Shown: positions 12,950 to 26,094, counted from the first letter of the stretch. The stretch is 64,000 bases of DNA from Sinonovacula constricta (GCA_007844125.1 CM017572.1:26183879-26247878); one strand, 5' to 3'. Numbers and translations are program-made. Notes: generated by a model not told the origin, from the letters alone.

Positions 12950-15615
12950 TGAAAGTTATCTCAAATAAACTGTAATAAAAACAATTCGTGGAATTAGGTT
13001 AGTAAAGTTTCGATGACCTTAAGATTTAATCAAGGAAAAATAACAAGGAAAAATAACAAACAAGTACGAAAAGTGTAAAAATTTCTTGACTTATCTTAAA
13101 ATGATTAAGATTCCTTTGAATCCATCAAGAATCAACCTAACATTATGACTCCAACTTTATTGACCTAGTTACATGTTGAAAAAGTCTGGAACCAAAATCT
13201 GTGACCCTGGGATTTTATCCAAAGTACAGATTTGTTCAAAAGTATCTTCCTCTTGCATGTATTAAGAAATTTTAACTCAACAGTAACTGTTTTATTTTTA
13301 ACTTTGAAACTAACATATTTACACAGTTAACTATGCTGGCCTAGTGTCCATTCTTCAGAATGGCATAGACACATGAATGTGTCATGCCTTCTGACTACCC
13401 TCTCCCTGCAGCAAAAGGTAATATGGGTCCAGTGTTTACACATGTTGTAATCATATATGGTAAATAAAAGGAATTGGCATTTTTTTTTCAACTGATCTGA
13501 TTGAAATTTTCTTCCACAGTAGTGTCACAACAGAATCTGATAAGCTTTATAAAATTAACTAGTTTGCTTTACATATATGGAATTGATAACCTTTGAGCGA
13601 ACCTTGTATCTTGACCTTGACCTTTTTGCAACAGGTTTTCTGGGATTGCAGACTACAGACTTCCGATCTGAACAGTAATAAATAAATAAAAAATAGTAAA
13701 TGCAAATTTTGGTGTGAGTTTAAAGGCAGAGTAACAATAGGCATAAGGAAAAAAACAGAATTACCAAAGCATATATCTCAAAATGTGTAACTTTCTTATT
13801 TGAAGCGCATTTTCATTTTGGGATTGACGGCGATGACAGTAAAATATATACACTGAATACGCAAGATACAATGACGTCATATGGTAAATATGCAAAAGAC
13901 TGAATACACAGAAAAAAAAAGGTCACTGAAACAGGGCCGCTACCAAACAGGGTCTTTTACGAGATACGAATCTACGTGTATACTGATATGCACATGTACG
14001 TCGCAGAAGACAAAAGCAAAACATTTAGGTTTTAACTCAAGACAAAGGATAAAATAATTGAATTGGTTTTCATATCGGATGAACATGTTTGCATAAACGC
14101 AGACAAATGTTTGATTGACACTTCCATGAACAAGAACAGAAATGTGTTTTTTTCTCTTACATCAAAGAAGTCAATTTCAGAAATAAGACAAAAAAAGTTT
14201 TCTCGTTACTCTTAGGTACAAGCAACGTACTATATTTTCTAGTATAATGAATAACTGCATGATGCAATTGCAGCATAACCTGATTATATTTGCTTTAGTG
14301 AGAGACAATGTATTTTTCTATGTTATAAATTAAGAATATTTTCGAATGGATTATTCTAGCAGATAAACTTCGTTTTGGTAATGAAAGATGTTGTTAGTTT
14401 GCTACTCGTGTACTTTATGGACTTCTTGAAAATGTTGTATTTAAGGGAACGTTGAAACTAAATCTTCTAGCGTATTTCGGTTGAAATTTGACAAAGTTCA
14501 ACATTCCAAATTAAGTAATTCTGAAACCATATAAGTATATTTATAATAATTGTTGTAGGATGGAAAAATCCAATGTATTTCTTTTTCGCATGTATGGCTT
14601 AACGTAGTCATAATTATGTATACTGTTGCCATTGCTAAAATTGAGCTTCACAATTGTTGTTACAAAGACAACGACAGTTTTGCAAGTCCAATTTTAAATC
14701 GATCTGAATTTTAGATTAAAATATATCTACATCCACAAGTAAGCTGACTGCAGGAGGCTTTCATGAAGATAGGCATTCATTTTACGGTTCTTGCACAAAC
14801 TCAATGATCGTGTTGTTGCGTGCTTCAAAACAGATAGAAATATTTCTGCATGCAAATGTCAAATCTAATAAGAAAATCCAAATTGCTGTGATTAAATGAA
14901 TTATGATAACGAAAGTAGAATTGAAATTCCTTAAATGAATTAGCCAATTTGTTTTAGATTGCATGTCTTATTCCGAACAGGCTTCCGTTGATCTTTTTTA
15001 TGCAGAGAATAACCTTTACATAATTATTAAAACTGATAATTAATCAGTGTCAATCGGGTTTGATTTTGACATAATCTAAAAATTACATAATTATGGAACG
15101 TAAATTAGTTTCCGCTGGAAAGTGTCTGAAGAGTTATTTAGTATAAATTGTACACCGAAGTAACTTGAGAACCTAATGCATCATTGCTGTCGAATATCAT
15201 GGGTACTGTTCAGGATTATTCTGGACTGAATAGCACCATTTAATATTTATCTTATGAATCTTAGAATATCGGGGCAACAAATTCGCCCTCCTATTTCAAT
15301 CTATTTCTGTTTTATCGTAAATATAAGTTGTGAATATAAGCAATGGTGCATTTTAATGTTTCTGGTAAATCTAGTTCAAATAATACGATCGGAACGATGG
15401 CAGGATATTTTCCAGTAGAGCATCGGTTATATGTAGACGCAATAGATGTTTTCCTTCATGTCGGTGTGCATGGCACAAATCCTTCAATCTGGGAGGTAAA
15501 TATGGCTAATATTCCGGGCAAGAACAAATTATATGACAGTAAACACAATAAACACAATAGAAATACGTCATATTTGTTAATGTACTCTCTTCATCTTCCT
15601 TAGTCTCTGCAAACT
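12950..15615. other. No gene seen
   Basis: AT-rich sequence with only short random frames on both strands. A TGACGTCA palindrome occurs at 13872-13879. No repeat, RNA gene or exon is supported. A frame at 15343-15603 (86 codons) has no family resemblance and I do not call it. Confidence 0.5.
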
Positions 15616-15619
15616 TTTC

Positions 15620-15830
15620 TATTTCATTGCAAGCTGCAGTGGTTAACTCGGAATACCAGAATTTTAAAAAAAGAAGACCTCGCAAAACAGCGGCGATTTT
15701 CTGTGATAACCTGCTACAGAAATGATATCATTTTCTAATTGCAAGCTGCGATAATAAATTCGCCAATCTCGTTTTGTTGTCTAGCCTAACAAGAGCGAAT
15801 TCTTATTATTGCCTGCTGCATTTCTTTCTA
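15620..15830 (+). repeat. Dispersed repeat family C (TGCAAGCTGC block), two units
   Basis: Two related ~100-bp segments contain TTTCATTGCAAGCTGCA (about 15630) and TCTAATTGCAAGCTGCGAT (about 15735). They are followed by related CTGCTACA/CCTGCTGCA blocks. Similar sequence recurs at 19690-19810 and 60620-60680 (TCATTGCAAGCTGCACACGG). It is noncoding and the ends are undefined. Confidence 0.55.
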
Positions 15831-15898
15831 ACTCCACTACAAGGCATCGCTGGTTATGGTGGTGCCAATGCTTACACAATGCCAACATTTTAAGAAGT

Positions 15899-15910
15899 CA
15901 GGTTCATTTA
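15899..15910. repeat. Left target-site duplication of the SINE
   Basis: CAGGTTCATTTA is identical to 16231-16242 and lies immediately before the tRNA-like head. Confidence 0.85.
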
Positions 15911-16230
15911 CCGGACCTGGTAGCGCAATCGGTAGAGCGTCGGCTCCAGGTACGGGAGGCCCCGCGTTCGGTCCCGGGCCTCGACATACCAAAGTCATTT
16001 AAAATGGTAGTCGTATAGCTCCCTTGCTAACGCTCAAACAAATATAAGGGCAGTTTCACGACTGGTTGGCCCTGTGGCAGGATAATGTGACTGGGTGTGG
16101 TATCATGCCAGGTGCTCACGGCATACTATACACAGTGAAGGCAGCACTATATCTGCTTCAAGTGGACACCGTCTCCAGATAACTGAAATACTGTTGGTGG
16201 GACGATAAACCCAATAAACAATAAACAAAA
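15911..16230 (+). mobile_element. tRNA-derived SINE with target-site duplication
   Basis: The 5' head has an A-box-like GGTAGCGCAATCGGTAGAG and, about 50 bases on, a B-box-like GCGTTCGGTCCCGGG, as expected for an internal RNA polymerase III promoter derived from a tRNA. A ~220-bp unrelated body follows, and the 3' end is a simple AATAAACAATAAACAAAA tail. The element is bounded by a perfect 12-bp direct repeat CAGGTTCATTTA at 15899-15910 and 16231-16242, the mark of target-primed insertion. SINEs do not encode protein, so it would depend on a partner LINE. Bivalve SINE families with conserved central domains are known, but I cannot assign this to one by name. A frame at 15809-16018 overlaps the head and is not a gene. 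Confidence 0.9.
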
Positions 16231-16242
16231 CAGGTTCATTTA
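16231..16242. repeat. Right target-site duplication of the SINE
   Basis: CAGGTTCATTTA lies directly after the A-rich tail and is identical to 15899-15910. Confidence 0.85.
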
Positions 16243-16244
16243 AA

Positions 16245-18390
16245 ACCCAAGAAATTTAACATTGACGGAGAAAGTATGTTCATAGAAACCAAAGCAAAGA
16301 TATTGCTCGTACGTTTAAACTCTTTGTAAGTAAAACTATTTTCCTGACAAAACAATAAAGTCAGTTGCCTGAAATTGGTAAAACAATTTCTGCCAGGAAT
16401 GGTGAAGTTTTTCTAGTAATGCAACCCCGGTATGCGCAATATGACACTGAAATAACTAGACAAAGAGAAGAGAAAATATTACCTTTGGCTCTAGTCTAGT
16501 ATCCACAATAGGAGTCTAGAGACAGATACAATTTCAGATACCAATCTTGGCCGTCGTCTTTGTCTTTTGAAATCCGATTCAGGAGGAATAAATGCAAAAA
16601 GACGCCATATTTCAGAAGTTTTGTTTACATTTGTCTGCAGCTCTGCATCTGGATTTTATTACTAATTTCCGGAAATAACGTGCGACATAGTGTACAAACA
16701 ACCCATTATATAAATATAATTTCTGATTGAAATGATTGTAAATAATGAAAATTAGAAATTTAAATTTATTTTCGGCCGATTAATTTGTAAAATTCTTCCT
16801 CCAAAATTTGGTAGAGTATCTCAAAAGAAGTAGATGTTTAAATATTAGATATCAATATTCTTTGTAATACAAATTCTTCGTGAGATGTCCATGTGAAAAA
16901 TATGGAATTCCTTAACTAAAGTCGCCTTGATACATGATCTTTATTCAGAAAATTCCATTAGGGAAGGTACCAGAACCCTTTCGGAGAAAAGCTGAGTAAA
17001 AAATCTTTTCGGAATTGTATTTTATTATAACATGGATAATCAATTTTCTTAACTGGCGAACTTGGTCTAAAATAACGATTTGGACAAGACACTAAGTCAG
17101 TCCCGATTTCATTCGGAGACAAAAAAATAAACATCGGATAATTCGCAACGGACAATTACGAGTATTACGTTTTGTATGGATATAAAGTGATTTCACTGGA
17201 ATAATACTAAACCCAGTATACACATTAATTCACCCAGTCTAAATCTTTACCCACCTTGTCTAAATCTTTACCTAACATATCTGGATTCCCCACCCCCACG
17301 CCAGTCTAAATCTGCATATCAATATGAGTTTAAAGTGGTTATGGCCAGCGAAGGCAGACTGGTATAGCATTATGCATCTTTCAAAAGAATTGTGATGCGT
17401 AAAGGATTCGAAACGACGCATGTTTGCGAACAACACCATTGTCGATTTCACATGTTTTTTCGCATATGTCAATCAATGCTCTTTTAAGACAACTGTTGCA
17501 CGTGGCCTAACACGTGAACACTAATTAAAATAATATAGCTAACCGCTTTAAATAGTCTCTCTCCAGATTTTCATCTACAGATCTAAAACCATACAAATGT
17601 AAACATATATAAAAAAATTGTTCTTACTTCAATATCATCTCTTTAATTCCCTGAAGCACTTTCAATGCCCAAATGAGTCTTTCTTAGAACCTTCAAATTG
17701 TACATGCATTTGTAACTGGAGCAAGCAGCACGATGAACAAAATATAGAGCATTACTTAAATTAAAGCCAAATAATTCCAAACATTAAATATTCTCCTGGT
17801 TAATTTATTATTGAAATGGTTAAATATAAATACAAATACGTTTAGTATTATGTTTGAAGTTAAACTCAATTATATTTTCTTCAAATTTAAATAAAAATTT
17901 AAAATTAACTTCCAAAGTGGATTTGTCTTGTATATAACATGTACGTTTTGTAAGGCAGAAAATGTTTTACACGAAAAAATATTTCCTGGATTGAAAACAA
18001 CAACAAGTAAGACATCATTGTTATTACAATCATATTAGGTTTGTATATATTGTATGCAAATTATCAGCAGATTTATGCACTAGTCACTGTAAAGTCACAC
18101 TACTAATGCATATAGACGCTCTTTTTAATTAATATGAAATACGTTTGTATATTTTAGAGGAGTTACTAATCAACAGTAGGTGTTTGACTAGAATGGAAAC
18201 GTTTAGCAGCAATAAAAGCTTTGTCTACACAATAATTCGTCAATACAATTATTAGATTTTCGGCATTCTTATTCATACCATTCTCGTAGAAACTAGCACA
18301 TAATGTTTTCTATCTCCTTATATACAATTTCCGAACGTAAATTAGATCTTTAAAAGTGATTTCAAGATTGCTACTCCTAAAAGTACACCC
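16245..18390. other. No gene seen; small tandem repeat at 17240-17315
   Basis: There are no supported exons. Around 17240-17315 a ~21-bp unit GTCTAAATCTTTACCCACCT occurs about three times in degrading form. Otherwise this is AT-rich unique-looking sequence. Confidence 0.5.
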
Positions 18391-18396
18391 GCTTTG

Positions 18397-19655
18397 TAGT
18401 CCAGTAAACCATAGTGAGAAGCTACAGTCTTTTGATAGCCTAGTAAAACCATAATCAGAAGCTTCAGTCACTAGGTAATCCAGCAAGACCACAGTCATAA
18501 GCTTCAGTCACTTGGTAATCAAGCAAGACGACAGCCAGAAGCTTCAGTCACTTGGTAATCCAGCAAGACCACAGCCAGAAGCTTCAGTCACTTGGTAATC
18601 CAGCTAGACCACAGCACTAAGCTTCAGTCACTTGATAATCCAGCAAGACCACAGCAAGAAGCTTCAGTCACTTGGTAATCCAGCAAGACCATAACCAGAG
18701 GCTTCAGTCACTTGGTAATTCAGCAAGACCACAGCCAGAAGCTTCAGTCACTTGGTAATCCAGCAATATCACTAGCAAAAGCGACACTCACTTGGTATTC
18801 CAATCCAGCAATACCAGAGACCGGAAGAAGCGACAGTCTCTTGTTAATCCAGCAATACCACCGGCAGAAGCTACAGTCACTTGGTAGTCCAGCATAATCA
18901 TCGGCAGAAGCGACAGTCACTTGGCAGTTCGGTAAAACCACATCCAGAACCGTCAGTGACTTGGCAGTTCAGCTCGACCACAGCCAGAGGCGACATTCAC
19001 TTGGCAGTTCAGCTAGACCACAGCCAGAAGCGACAAGCACTCGGTAGTCCAGCAATATTACCGGCAGAAGCGACAGTCACTCGGCAGTCCGGTAAGACCA
19101 CAGCCAGAAAGGACACTCACTTGGTAGTCCAGCAAGACCACAGCCAGAAGCGACAGTCACTTGGTAGTCCAGCAAGACCACAGACAGAAGCGAAAGTCAC
19201 TTGGCAGATCAGCTAGACCACAGTCACTTTGTAATCCAGACGGACCACAGCCAGAAGCGACAGTCACTTGGTTGTCCAGCAAGACCACATCTAGAAACGA
19301 CAGTCTCTTGGTTGTCCAGCAAGACCACAACCAGAAGGACAGTCACTTCGTAGTCCAGTAAGACCACAGCCAGAAGCGACAGTCACTTGGTTGTCCAGCA
19401 AGACCACAGCTAGAAACGACAGTATCTTGGTTGTCCAGCAAGACCACAACCAGAAGGACAGTCACTTCGTAGTCCAGTAAGACCACAGCCAGAAGCGACA
19501 GTCACTTGGTTGTCCAGTAATACCACTGGCAGAAGCGACAGTCACTTGGTAATCCAGCAAGATCACAGATAGACGGCACATTCATTTGTTAGTCCAGCAA
19601 GAACACAGTCAGAAACTAAATTATCTTGGTAATATAGCCAGACCAAAGGAAGAAA
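18397..19655. repeat. Minisatellite, 40 bp period, about 31 units
   Basis: The unit is approximately CTTCAGTCACTTGGTAATCC followed by AGCAAGACCACAGCCAGAAG. Early units carry GCTTCAGTCACTTGGTAATC and later ones GCGACAGTCACTTGGTAGTC, so there are two subtypes. From about 19261 a 119-bp higher-order unit (40+40+39) appears twice. Because three units make 120 bases, frames stay open on both strands and give repetitive hypothetical peptides, which are not genes. Confidence 0.95.
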
Positions 19656-19659
19656 CAAT

Positions 19660-20480
19660 GTAGCTGCGAATACATACTAATGTCTGCTACTATTTTATAA
19701 TTGCAAGCTACACTTTATTATTCCAAGCCACACAGTTAAAAGCTATATATTCGGTTCTTTTCTCTGAAAGATCTCAAAGAACATCTGCTATTTTCTGTTT
19801 TTGCCTGCTACACTATCGTCCCCACATAGATGCATTCTATAAAAGACGCCGCTTCCGAGCGGCGCCAACAAATAATACATACACTGTGTTCAAAAGTCAA
19901 AAGTTTGACATCTGCTCCTACATGATTAGTATATAATAAGCAGACGCAATGTGAGAGGCTGTAATGCATCGGGAACTAAAAACGAAAATACGACACGGTG
20001 CTCATAGTATTACAATATATCGTACAAAAAACACCAAAACAAAAGTAAAAGTAACAAAACAACTGACACGATACATTACAAATACAGAGAAAGCCTATCA
20101 TTTACCTTCTTGGAGTGGTCATTTCGGCGAAAGGCTCGACTGAATTGCTTTTACACCGGTAACCGGAGTTTTAACGTCGCTCCCCATGAGCTTATTCTAA
20201 ATGACAGCAATAATTAAATAAATCAAGATGACGTTTGCTATAAAGACTAATGACGTCATTAGAACAATATAACTAATTACAATGTATGAGAGATATTAAA
20301 TGGTTGGAGAAATAAATTACTTGAATTAGAAACAAATCACCAGATAGAAGTGTAATATGTTAAATTAGCTCGTTCATTTATAGATAGAATTTGATGTCCA
20401 CTGCACTTCAAGTAAAATGTGTAAAACAATACTAGAACGAATAACATGTCAATATATGTTGCCTGCACTTGGATCTTTAA
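19660..20480. other. No gene seen; family C fragment and small hairpin
   Basis: 19690-19810 repeats the TAATTGCAAGCTAC and CCTGCTACAC blocks of repeat family C. At 19850-19865 GCCGCTTCCGAGCGGC forms a short perfect hairpin. A TGACGTCA palindrome lies at 20251-20258. No coding sequence is supported. Confidence 0.45.
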
Positions 20481-20620
20481 CGACCATACACTCCACATGT
20501 AACATTGTTGTGACCTTAAATACGAAAATATGACAAGTTGTTATTAGTATTACAACACATATATTTAAGTTTGAAGCACAGCTCTAGACAAAAGTTGTGG
20601 CATGTCAGTTAATACTCAAC
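20480..20620 (+). repeat. Dispersed repeat family A, diverged fragment
   Basis: It matches the junction region of the 11.3-12.9 kb units: TTTAACGACC, then AGTAACATTGTTGTGA-like sequence, then AAATATGACAAGTT, ATTACAACA and AAGCACAG blocks in the same order. It is strongly diverged and noncoding. Confidence 0.65.
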
Positions 20621-20930
20621 AGATCACATTACATGAAATATAGATCACTGACGTCGATTTCACATATATGACGTTTAACAATGATAACATACATTATTAC
20701 ATGGACTATAAATAGACGCAACACGATTGGTCACATCCCCAAAATAGTAAAGTCAATAAATATAGATATTGACCCGCTTTCTCTGATATTAACCGGTCTA
20801 TTAAAAAGTCCCACACAAACAATATTCACGAAGTAAACAATGTAAACTTTTTTCTTGCATTTAAATTTAGATAATCATTAAAGAAATAAAAACTATTTCT
20901 GATTAAGTATTTATTGTTCATGTAATAAAA

Positions 20931-21058
20931 CAGTTATTTACTTATTAGCTGGGAAATGTGCTGTTGAAATTTACCGCAAAAAAAAAACGTTATTGAATGA
21001 AATAACGATTTTTTGGTCAATATCACAGCATATTTCCCAGCTAATAAGTAAATAATTG
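20931..21058. mobile_element. Foldback (MITE-like) element with 34-bp inverted repeats
   Basis: The left arm 20931-20964 and right arm 21025-21058 are reverse complements over 34 bp with two mismatches. Their core is TTATTTACTTATTAGCTGGG. The ~60-bp loop holds a poly-A run and a second inner inverted repeat CGTTATT...AATAACG. The whole unit could form a long hairpin. No open frame is present and a target-site duplication is not obvious, so a MITE is an inference from shape alone. Confidence 0.8.
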
Positions 21059-21059
21059 T

Positions 21060-24000
21060 ATAAAACAGGTATGAGATTATTTCTTCTCTTTATTTGGCTT
21101 TGTATTCTTGTCGAGTTACCTCAGAACACTTTCCTCGTAGAAGGAGAATTGTATTGCATTTTGCTTCGTATAAGGCCTTTTTGTGTAAGTCATCGTTTAA
21201 ATAGATTCACAAAATATCTATTTGTAACGCAGCCACTTGCGTTATACGTTCTAATCAATGCCAGCTTCCAAATATACTTCTTGTTTTTCCAATAACCGTA
21301 AATACTAACTGGTGATAGTCTGGAAAGCATTCTAATTTACATTACGTGACAAAAATAATAAATTCACTTCTCATCAGTTGGTGAAAAAATTAGCGCCCTT
21401 AATGGTTCAGTGTCTCAGAAGCACAGGACTTTTGTCCGAAGGAAATAATAAAAGTATAGAGAATATCATCTTGTGCCGAGTTTAGGATCCACATTGAAAT
21501 AACAGTATTGCAGATTTAATGTCTGACCGTGGCAATTGTCATTTTGAGGTCCTGATTTTGGCAGTCGAATATGCAAATGGTAGTTATTATTCAGAAACTT
21601 CGTTTATACCGATGTCTGCAAATCTGCATCCAGACTTTATGCGGGCATCATGTTATTGTTTTGTCTTAAACTTGCGATTTGTAAAATATATGATAGACTT
21701 TGTAATCTCTGGCATTTTTCGAAGATCTTCAGGACACGGATCACCGGAAAGCCCGCACTGACATATAACTGTATCAGCACATACTTTGTTAATGTTTGTC
21801 TTTCTTTCTATTTCCTAAGCGCACTGGCTCCTTTTTATTTTACATTCGTAATTACTACCTCTTTAACGAAAGACATGGGTCGATGAATGCACCATTGAAA
21901 ATTAATCGTATTGAAATAAAGAGTTGAAATGTCTTTAAAACGAGCGATATTACTTTCTAATAATTGTATTTACATGTTCTTATTTTACGACGTTCGAATA
22001 ACATATTTAGATTTAATTGTACTATACTTAGTTTAGTTGAAATGTTCGTACTACTTGCCACTGAAAGTAACTATATCCCTTGCACTGATTATTCTATAAA
22101 GTAAAAAAGTTGGAATCAGAATATTTGTCCGTGTATTGTTGTTCGAGCAACTCATGTTAGGAAAAGAATTTGAAATTACTCAAACGTCAGATGTGGATGT
22201 ATTGATTGACATGGAGCATGTCCTCATTGTAAATCTGATAAGTCGATGGATTCATTCCACTTTTAAGCCGATCTAATGGAGTATAAGTTTAAGGTGTATC
22301 TTTATGTGTTTACAACTGGAAGTTTAGACGTTCACAAAGTAACAAATTATAAGCACCCTGAAGTAACTTTGTCGTCTACTTGAAGTGTTGAGTTTTAAGA
22401 ATTGATATCCCTTGATGCTATGGAGCAGCAAGATAAAGTTGCTACTAACCAGCATTATAGACAGTTTGTTTTTCTAAACAGAATCTGATTATTAAACAAA
22501 GCGAAGTATTAACAGAAGATAGATTTTGAACAACGGGTCTGAATTTCTCCAATATTGGAAAGTAGGAAACATGTTCTTAGGTACCTGACCCAGACTATTA
22601 AAGTACACCGGCACTCAGACTTGATGAATGTATTTAATCACGTTTTGTTGGAACTTACACAATTTTTAGTACTGCATACTTAAGACTTAAAAATGCTCAA
22701 AGATTTGAAGTTTATCATCATATGTTGGTTATGACTTTTCTTAAATTTAGTGGGACTGTGTTGTTTATATAGAAAGGATGAAGTATTGTTGAGAAACAGG
22801 TTCTGGATTCTATACGGAAATATTACTATTCCAAATGGGATACCTCATTTAGATTTACTGTTCTTTAACGGATTGAAATCAATAAAATTGTAATCAATTA
22901 TAAATAAAGCTGTCCATTTTGCAAATTTGCTTGATAATGGGGAAATGATAATACGATAAAAAAAGCACATGAAATCCGCACATTAAGCATATTAATATTA
23001 ACACATATTTCATGCATGACAAAACGACTCATTATTTTAATTTTTTGTAAGGAATCTTATTCAACAATAACACAATTATATCAATTTTAAGGATAATTAA
23101 TTGAGGATAATTGATTGTATTCCTTTACCATGATTCTCATTGACCCATTAATTGATCAATTTCAATGTACATTATTGCTGACACATTTGCATGGTGCATA
23201 TTTCATTTGAAAAAAAACGCGAACAACCTAATACCACATTCAATAACTCGGGGAAATATTTATGTATTAAGAAAACGATTAAAAACATATAAAAAAAGTA
23301 TGTAAACCATAACAAGTGGTGCAGAAAACACTAACAATATGCCTTGACATAGTATGTGCTTTAAGATTTGATAATCTGAAAATCTCAGACACACAACAAA
23401 AAGCTTTCCTCCGACCCAATAATTGTCCCACTAATTGATTTCAATTCATAATTCCTTTAACTGCGTATTGTATTTAAGACTTTATTTATTTCAGATATTA
23501 AGATATAGCAAGTGTCAAACGCAAGACTTAATACTCCGTTTTATGTACAATTTTAATAAGCACAATTTGGCTTATTTTCAAATTAACATACACATTTATA
23601 TGCAATAATTTGTACGCTATCATGATGGTTATGAGACATATTAATAAAATATAATAAAAGCTGAGCGCAATTTGCATTCACAAAATTACACTAGTAATAA
23701 CACTATGAATTTAAAGGAATTTTATTTAAAATACGGTACTAGAACGATCAGAAAACGGCAAAAACAGTCTTTTAAACTACACATTTGCAATGTTAGCAAA
23801 TTCTTACATAGCGTTGCTAAACGTTAACTACATTCCAACGTTTTCATCAAAAGTATTTTAACATGCAGCAAATATTCACTATCATTACTTATTGAAATGA
23901 GCGAATTTTAATATTCTATTAATTTTATCACAGAGGTGAACATAGATCGACCTATGTTATCAGTTTAGTTTTCAAGTATCTATTTTCTACATAATTCTCA

Positions 24001-24160
24001 AAACAGTCAAACTACGGTTTCTCTCGCTGTTATATTATTGCCTGTTTGTTGTCATCCATATGTTAATAGTGCTGGAAATCCAAATGCTTTTCAGATCACA
24101 ACTGAAATGAGTGTCTGCGTCTTACATGTACCTAAAGTAAAGAACGGTGAACTATCTCAA
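21060..24160. other. No gene seen
   Basis: Very AT-rich sequence. Frames at 21056-21295 and 21519-21886 are short, start at arbitrary codons and have no recognisable family or splice context. Nothing else is supported. Confidence 0.5.
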
Positions 24161-24164
24161 CCTA

Positions 24165-24335
24165 ACTTTATCGTTGACAAAGGCGGTAGCTGTCGGTTTC
24201 CTCTGTTTGTTAAATGACTCATCGCAAATTTGTTCTTTTACATTTGGCTTGCATGTTAATACCTCTGTCCTGTGTCTTTTCAAATTTTGGTATATGTTGC
24301 GATGCTCATAGGACTTTGTCATATATTCTTATGCA
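24165..24335 (-). repeat. Dispersed repeat family A, inverted fragment
   Basis: This is the reverse complement of the first ~170 bp of the family A unit. GTTAAATGACTCATCGCAAA, TTGGCTTGCATGT and GGTATATGTTGCGATGCTCA match the opposite strand of 11345-11490. The open frame 24214-24447 overlapping it is not a gene. Confidence 0.85.
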
Positions 24336-25184
24336 TACCTGTTTGAAAATATTATTGCACACATTTTCTTTCGAGCGTCAATTGAACAATAACACATCTC
24401 TCCAGGAAAATATCCCTAATTCTCTGATTTCCAATAAAACATTTTAATATGAATACTAATTACAACCGGGTTACTTAGACAGCTAAGAGTACCCTAGGGA
24501 TAAATAATGGACTGTACATAAAATTGTAACAACTCTCTTTATACGGACATTTATTTAGTGACATAGGTCCTGATCAGTCTACTACGCAATAGTCTATTAT
24601 CCTTCTACGGATGTTGAGGTATTTTTCATTATTGATCAAAGTTTTTTTTTCATGCGAAGTTTTGTGAACTGACGACAAGAATAAAGAAGTTGTTAATCCT
24701 TTTGGCAAAAGTAAGCCACATTTTGCTGTAATACGACACAAAGGTGCGTTTTGATTATATAATCATAGCATCATCAATATGTCATATATAGATATACAAT
24801 TCTGTTAGTAAGAAAGCTGGAAAGCTATGGTTCAAAGCAACAAGTTTATTTACTTTGAATATATAAATGCTTGGTCCATCGTTTTCTTTTTCATAATCAG
24901 CCTACCGCAATACATGATTTTGGAATTTCCTGAACACATTTGATTTGGCGCGCAAAGTAGTTCTTCCATAAATAAAATTCATTTTTCCTTCTCATATTTT
25001 AGATTAAACTATATAATCTCATCCAAATGATTTGCCTATGTAATTTTCTCCAATAAGACATAAACATATGAACATATAGCATCTTACTTTACCAACAAAG
25101 GCGTATGTATCGTCGTGTGTCGGAGCAGTAATAATGCTGACATCTCTGGCGACATTGGACCTGCCTTTTGACGTGCGCATGACT

Positions 25185-25600
25185 TAACGAATGGTTCACA
25201 AAGCTCTCACACTTTACAGAAGCTTTCACCTCTAGCGACTCAGTTGGTTGCTTACGATCATTGTGAGGCGACCAATCAATACGCCTAAGCTTTGATAAAC
25301 CAACGTCAGAGATTTGATTTTGCTATCAACAATCCATTTGGAAGTAAGAGAATCACAAATCGCATCATAGAAGTCGACCTAGCGCAAGAATGAATTGCTT
25401 TTTAGTCAAGCCCGAAGGAAAAAAATGGAAATTAATCAATGATGAATGGATACAAGTAAAGAAAGTCATCACAAGAAGGCTGATTGTATATATAAATAGA
25501 GGTTTAATCGTAAAGCTAACTGTGTTCAAATGCAAGTCATGTGTAAAAGCTACAAATTAAAGCACTGAGAAGCACTGTTTTGTCAGTTTATGTTCTACAC
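25185..25600 (+). repeat. Dispersed repeat family B, copy 1
   Basis: It aligns to 37573-37930 in the same orientation: ATGGTTCACAAAGCTCTCAC, GATCAATTAC/GACCAATCAA, TACGCC-AAGCTTTG-AAACC, GAGAATCACAAATC and AAATTAAAGCACTGAGA blocks in order. It is noncoding and diverged, with no terminal repeats seen. Confidence 0.65.
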
Positions 25601-26094
25601 TGTAAGCGATTAATGGTATGCAAATAATGGTCACTTTAAATTATTTTGCAGCAAATCGATTGGACATCGCGTTGGAAAGCATGCAAGTCTTAAGCTGCAA
25701 AACAAACACCTCTTATAAATAAAGGTTATACATTGGGACAAAAAATACAAGACAGTCACTAACCTCAGATTTTAGAAATTATTATATTAAACATAAAATA
25801 CATCCCTGTGATTACTTACTCAGTGACATTCCTCCGTGGCGTTGTCCATTCATAAATCTGCATATTATGAAAATCTTCATTACACAATATAATTACTTGA
25901 GTATCTAGTTTAATTCGATATCAATGTTAATATTTGAAGCATGCATGGGCACAATTAACACGTCTGGAAGTCTCTTTTGAGATATATATATTTGAACTGC
26001 CTTTTCCTGGCATGAAGACTCGCCTCAGTAGGCAAGGTTTTGCATGGGCACTTCTTAGTTCTTCCGAAATTCAGTTTTCTCATAATTTCAGATG

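Noticed and set aside
15343..15603. 86-codon plus-strand frame starting MVHFNVSGKS
   Set aside because: I considered it as a missing GABBR1 upstream exon, but it shows no similarity to the expected N-terminal segment and has no suitable splice sites.
15911..15990. Possible functional tRNA gene
   Set aside because: A and B boxes are present but the sequence does not close into an acceptor stem and runs into a SINE body with a tail and target duplication.
18712..19361. Overlapping frames on both strands with repeated QDHSQK / SLG motifs
   Set aside because: They are translations of the 40-bp minisatellite, where 3 x 40 keeps frames open on both strands. Not a protein repeat family.
21056..21295. 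79-codon frame beginning with a hydrophobic, signal-like stretch
   Set aside because: It overlaps the right arm of the foldback element, begins at a non-ATG codon and is just AT-rich hydrophobic translation. No supporting homology.
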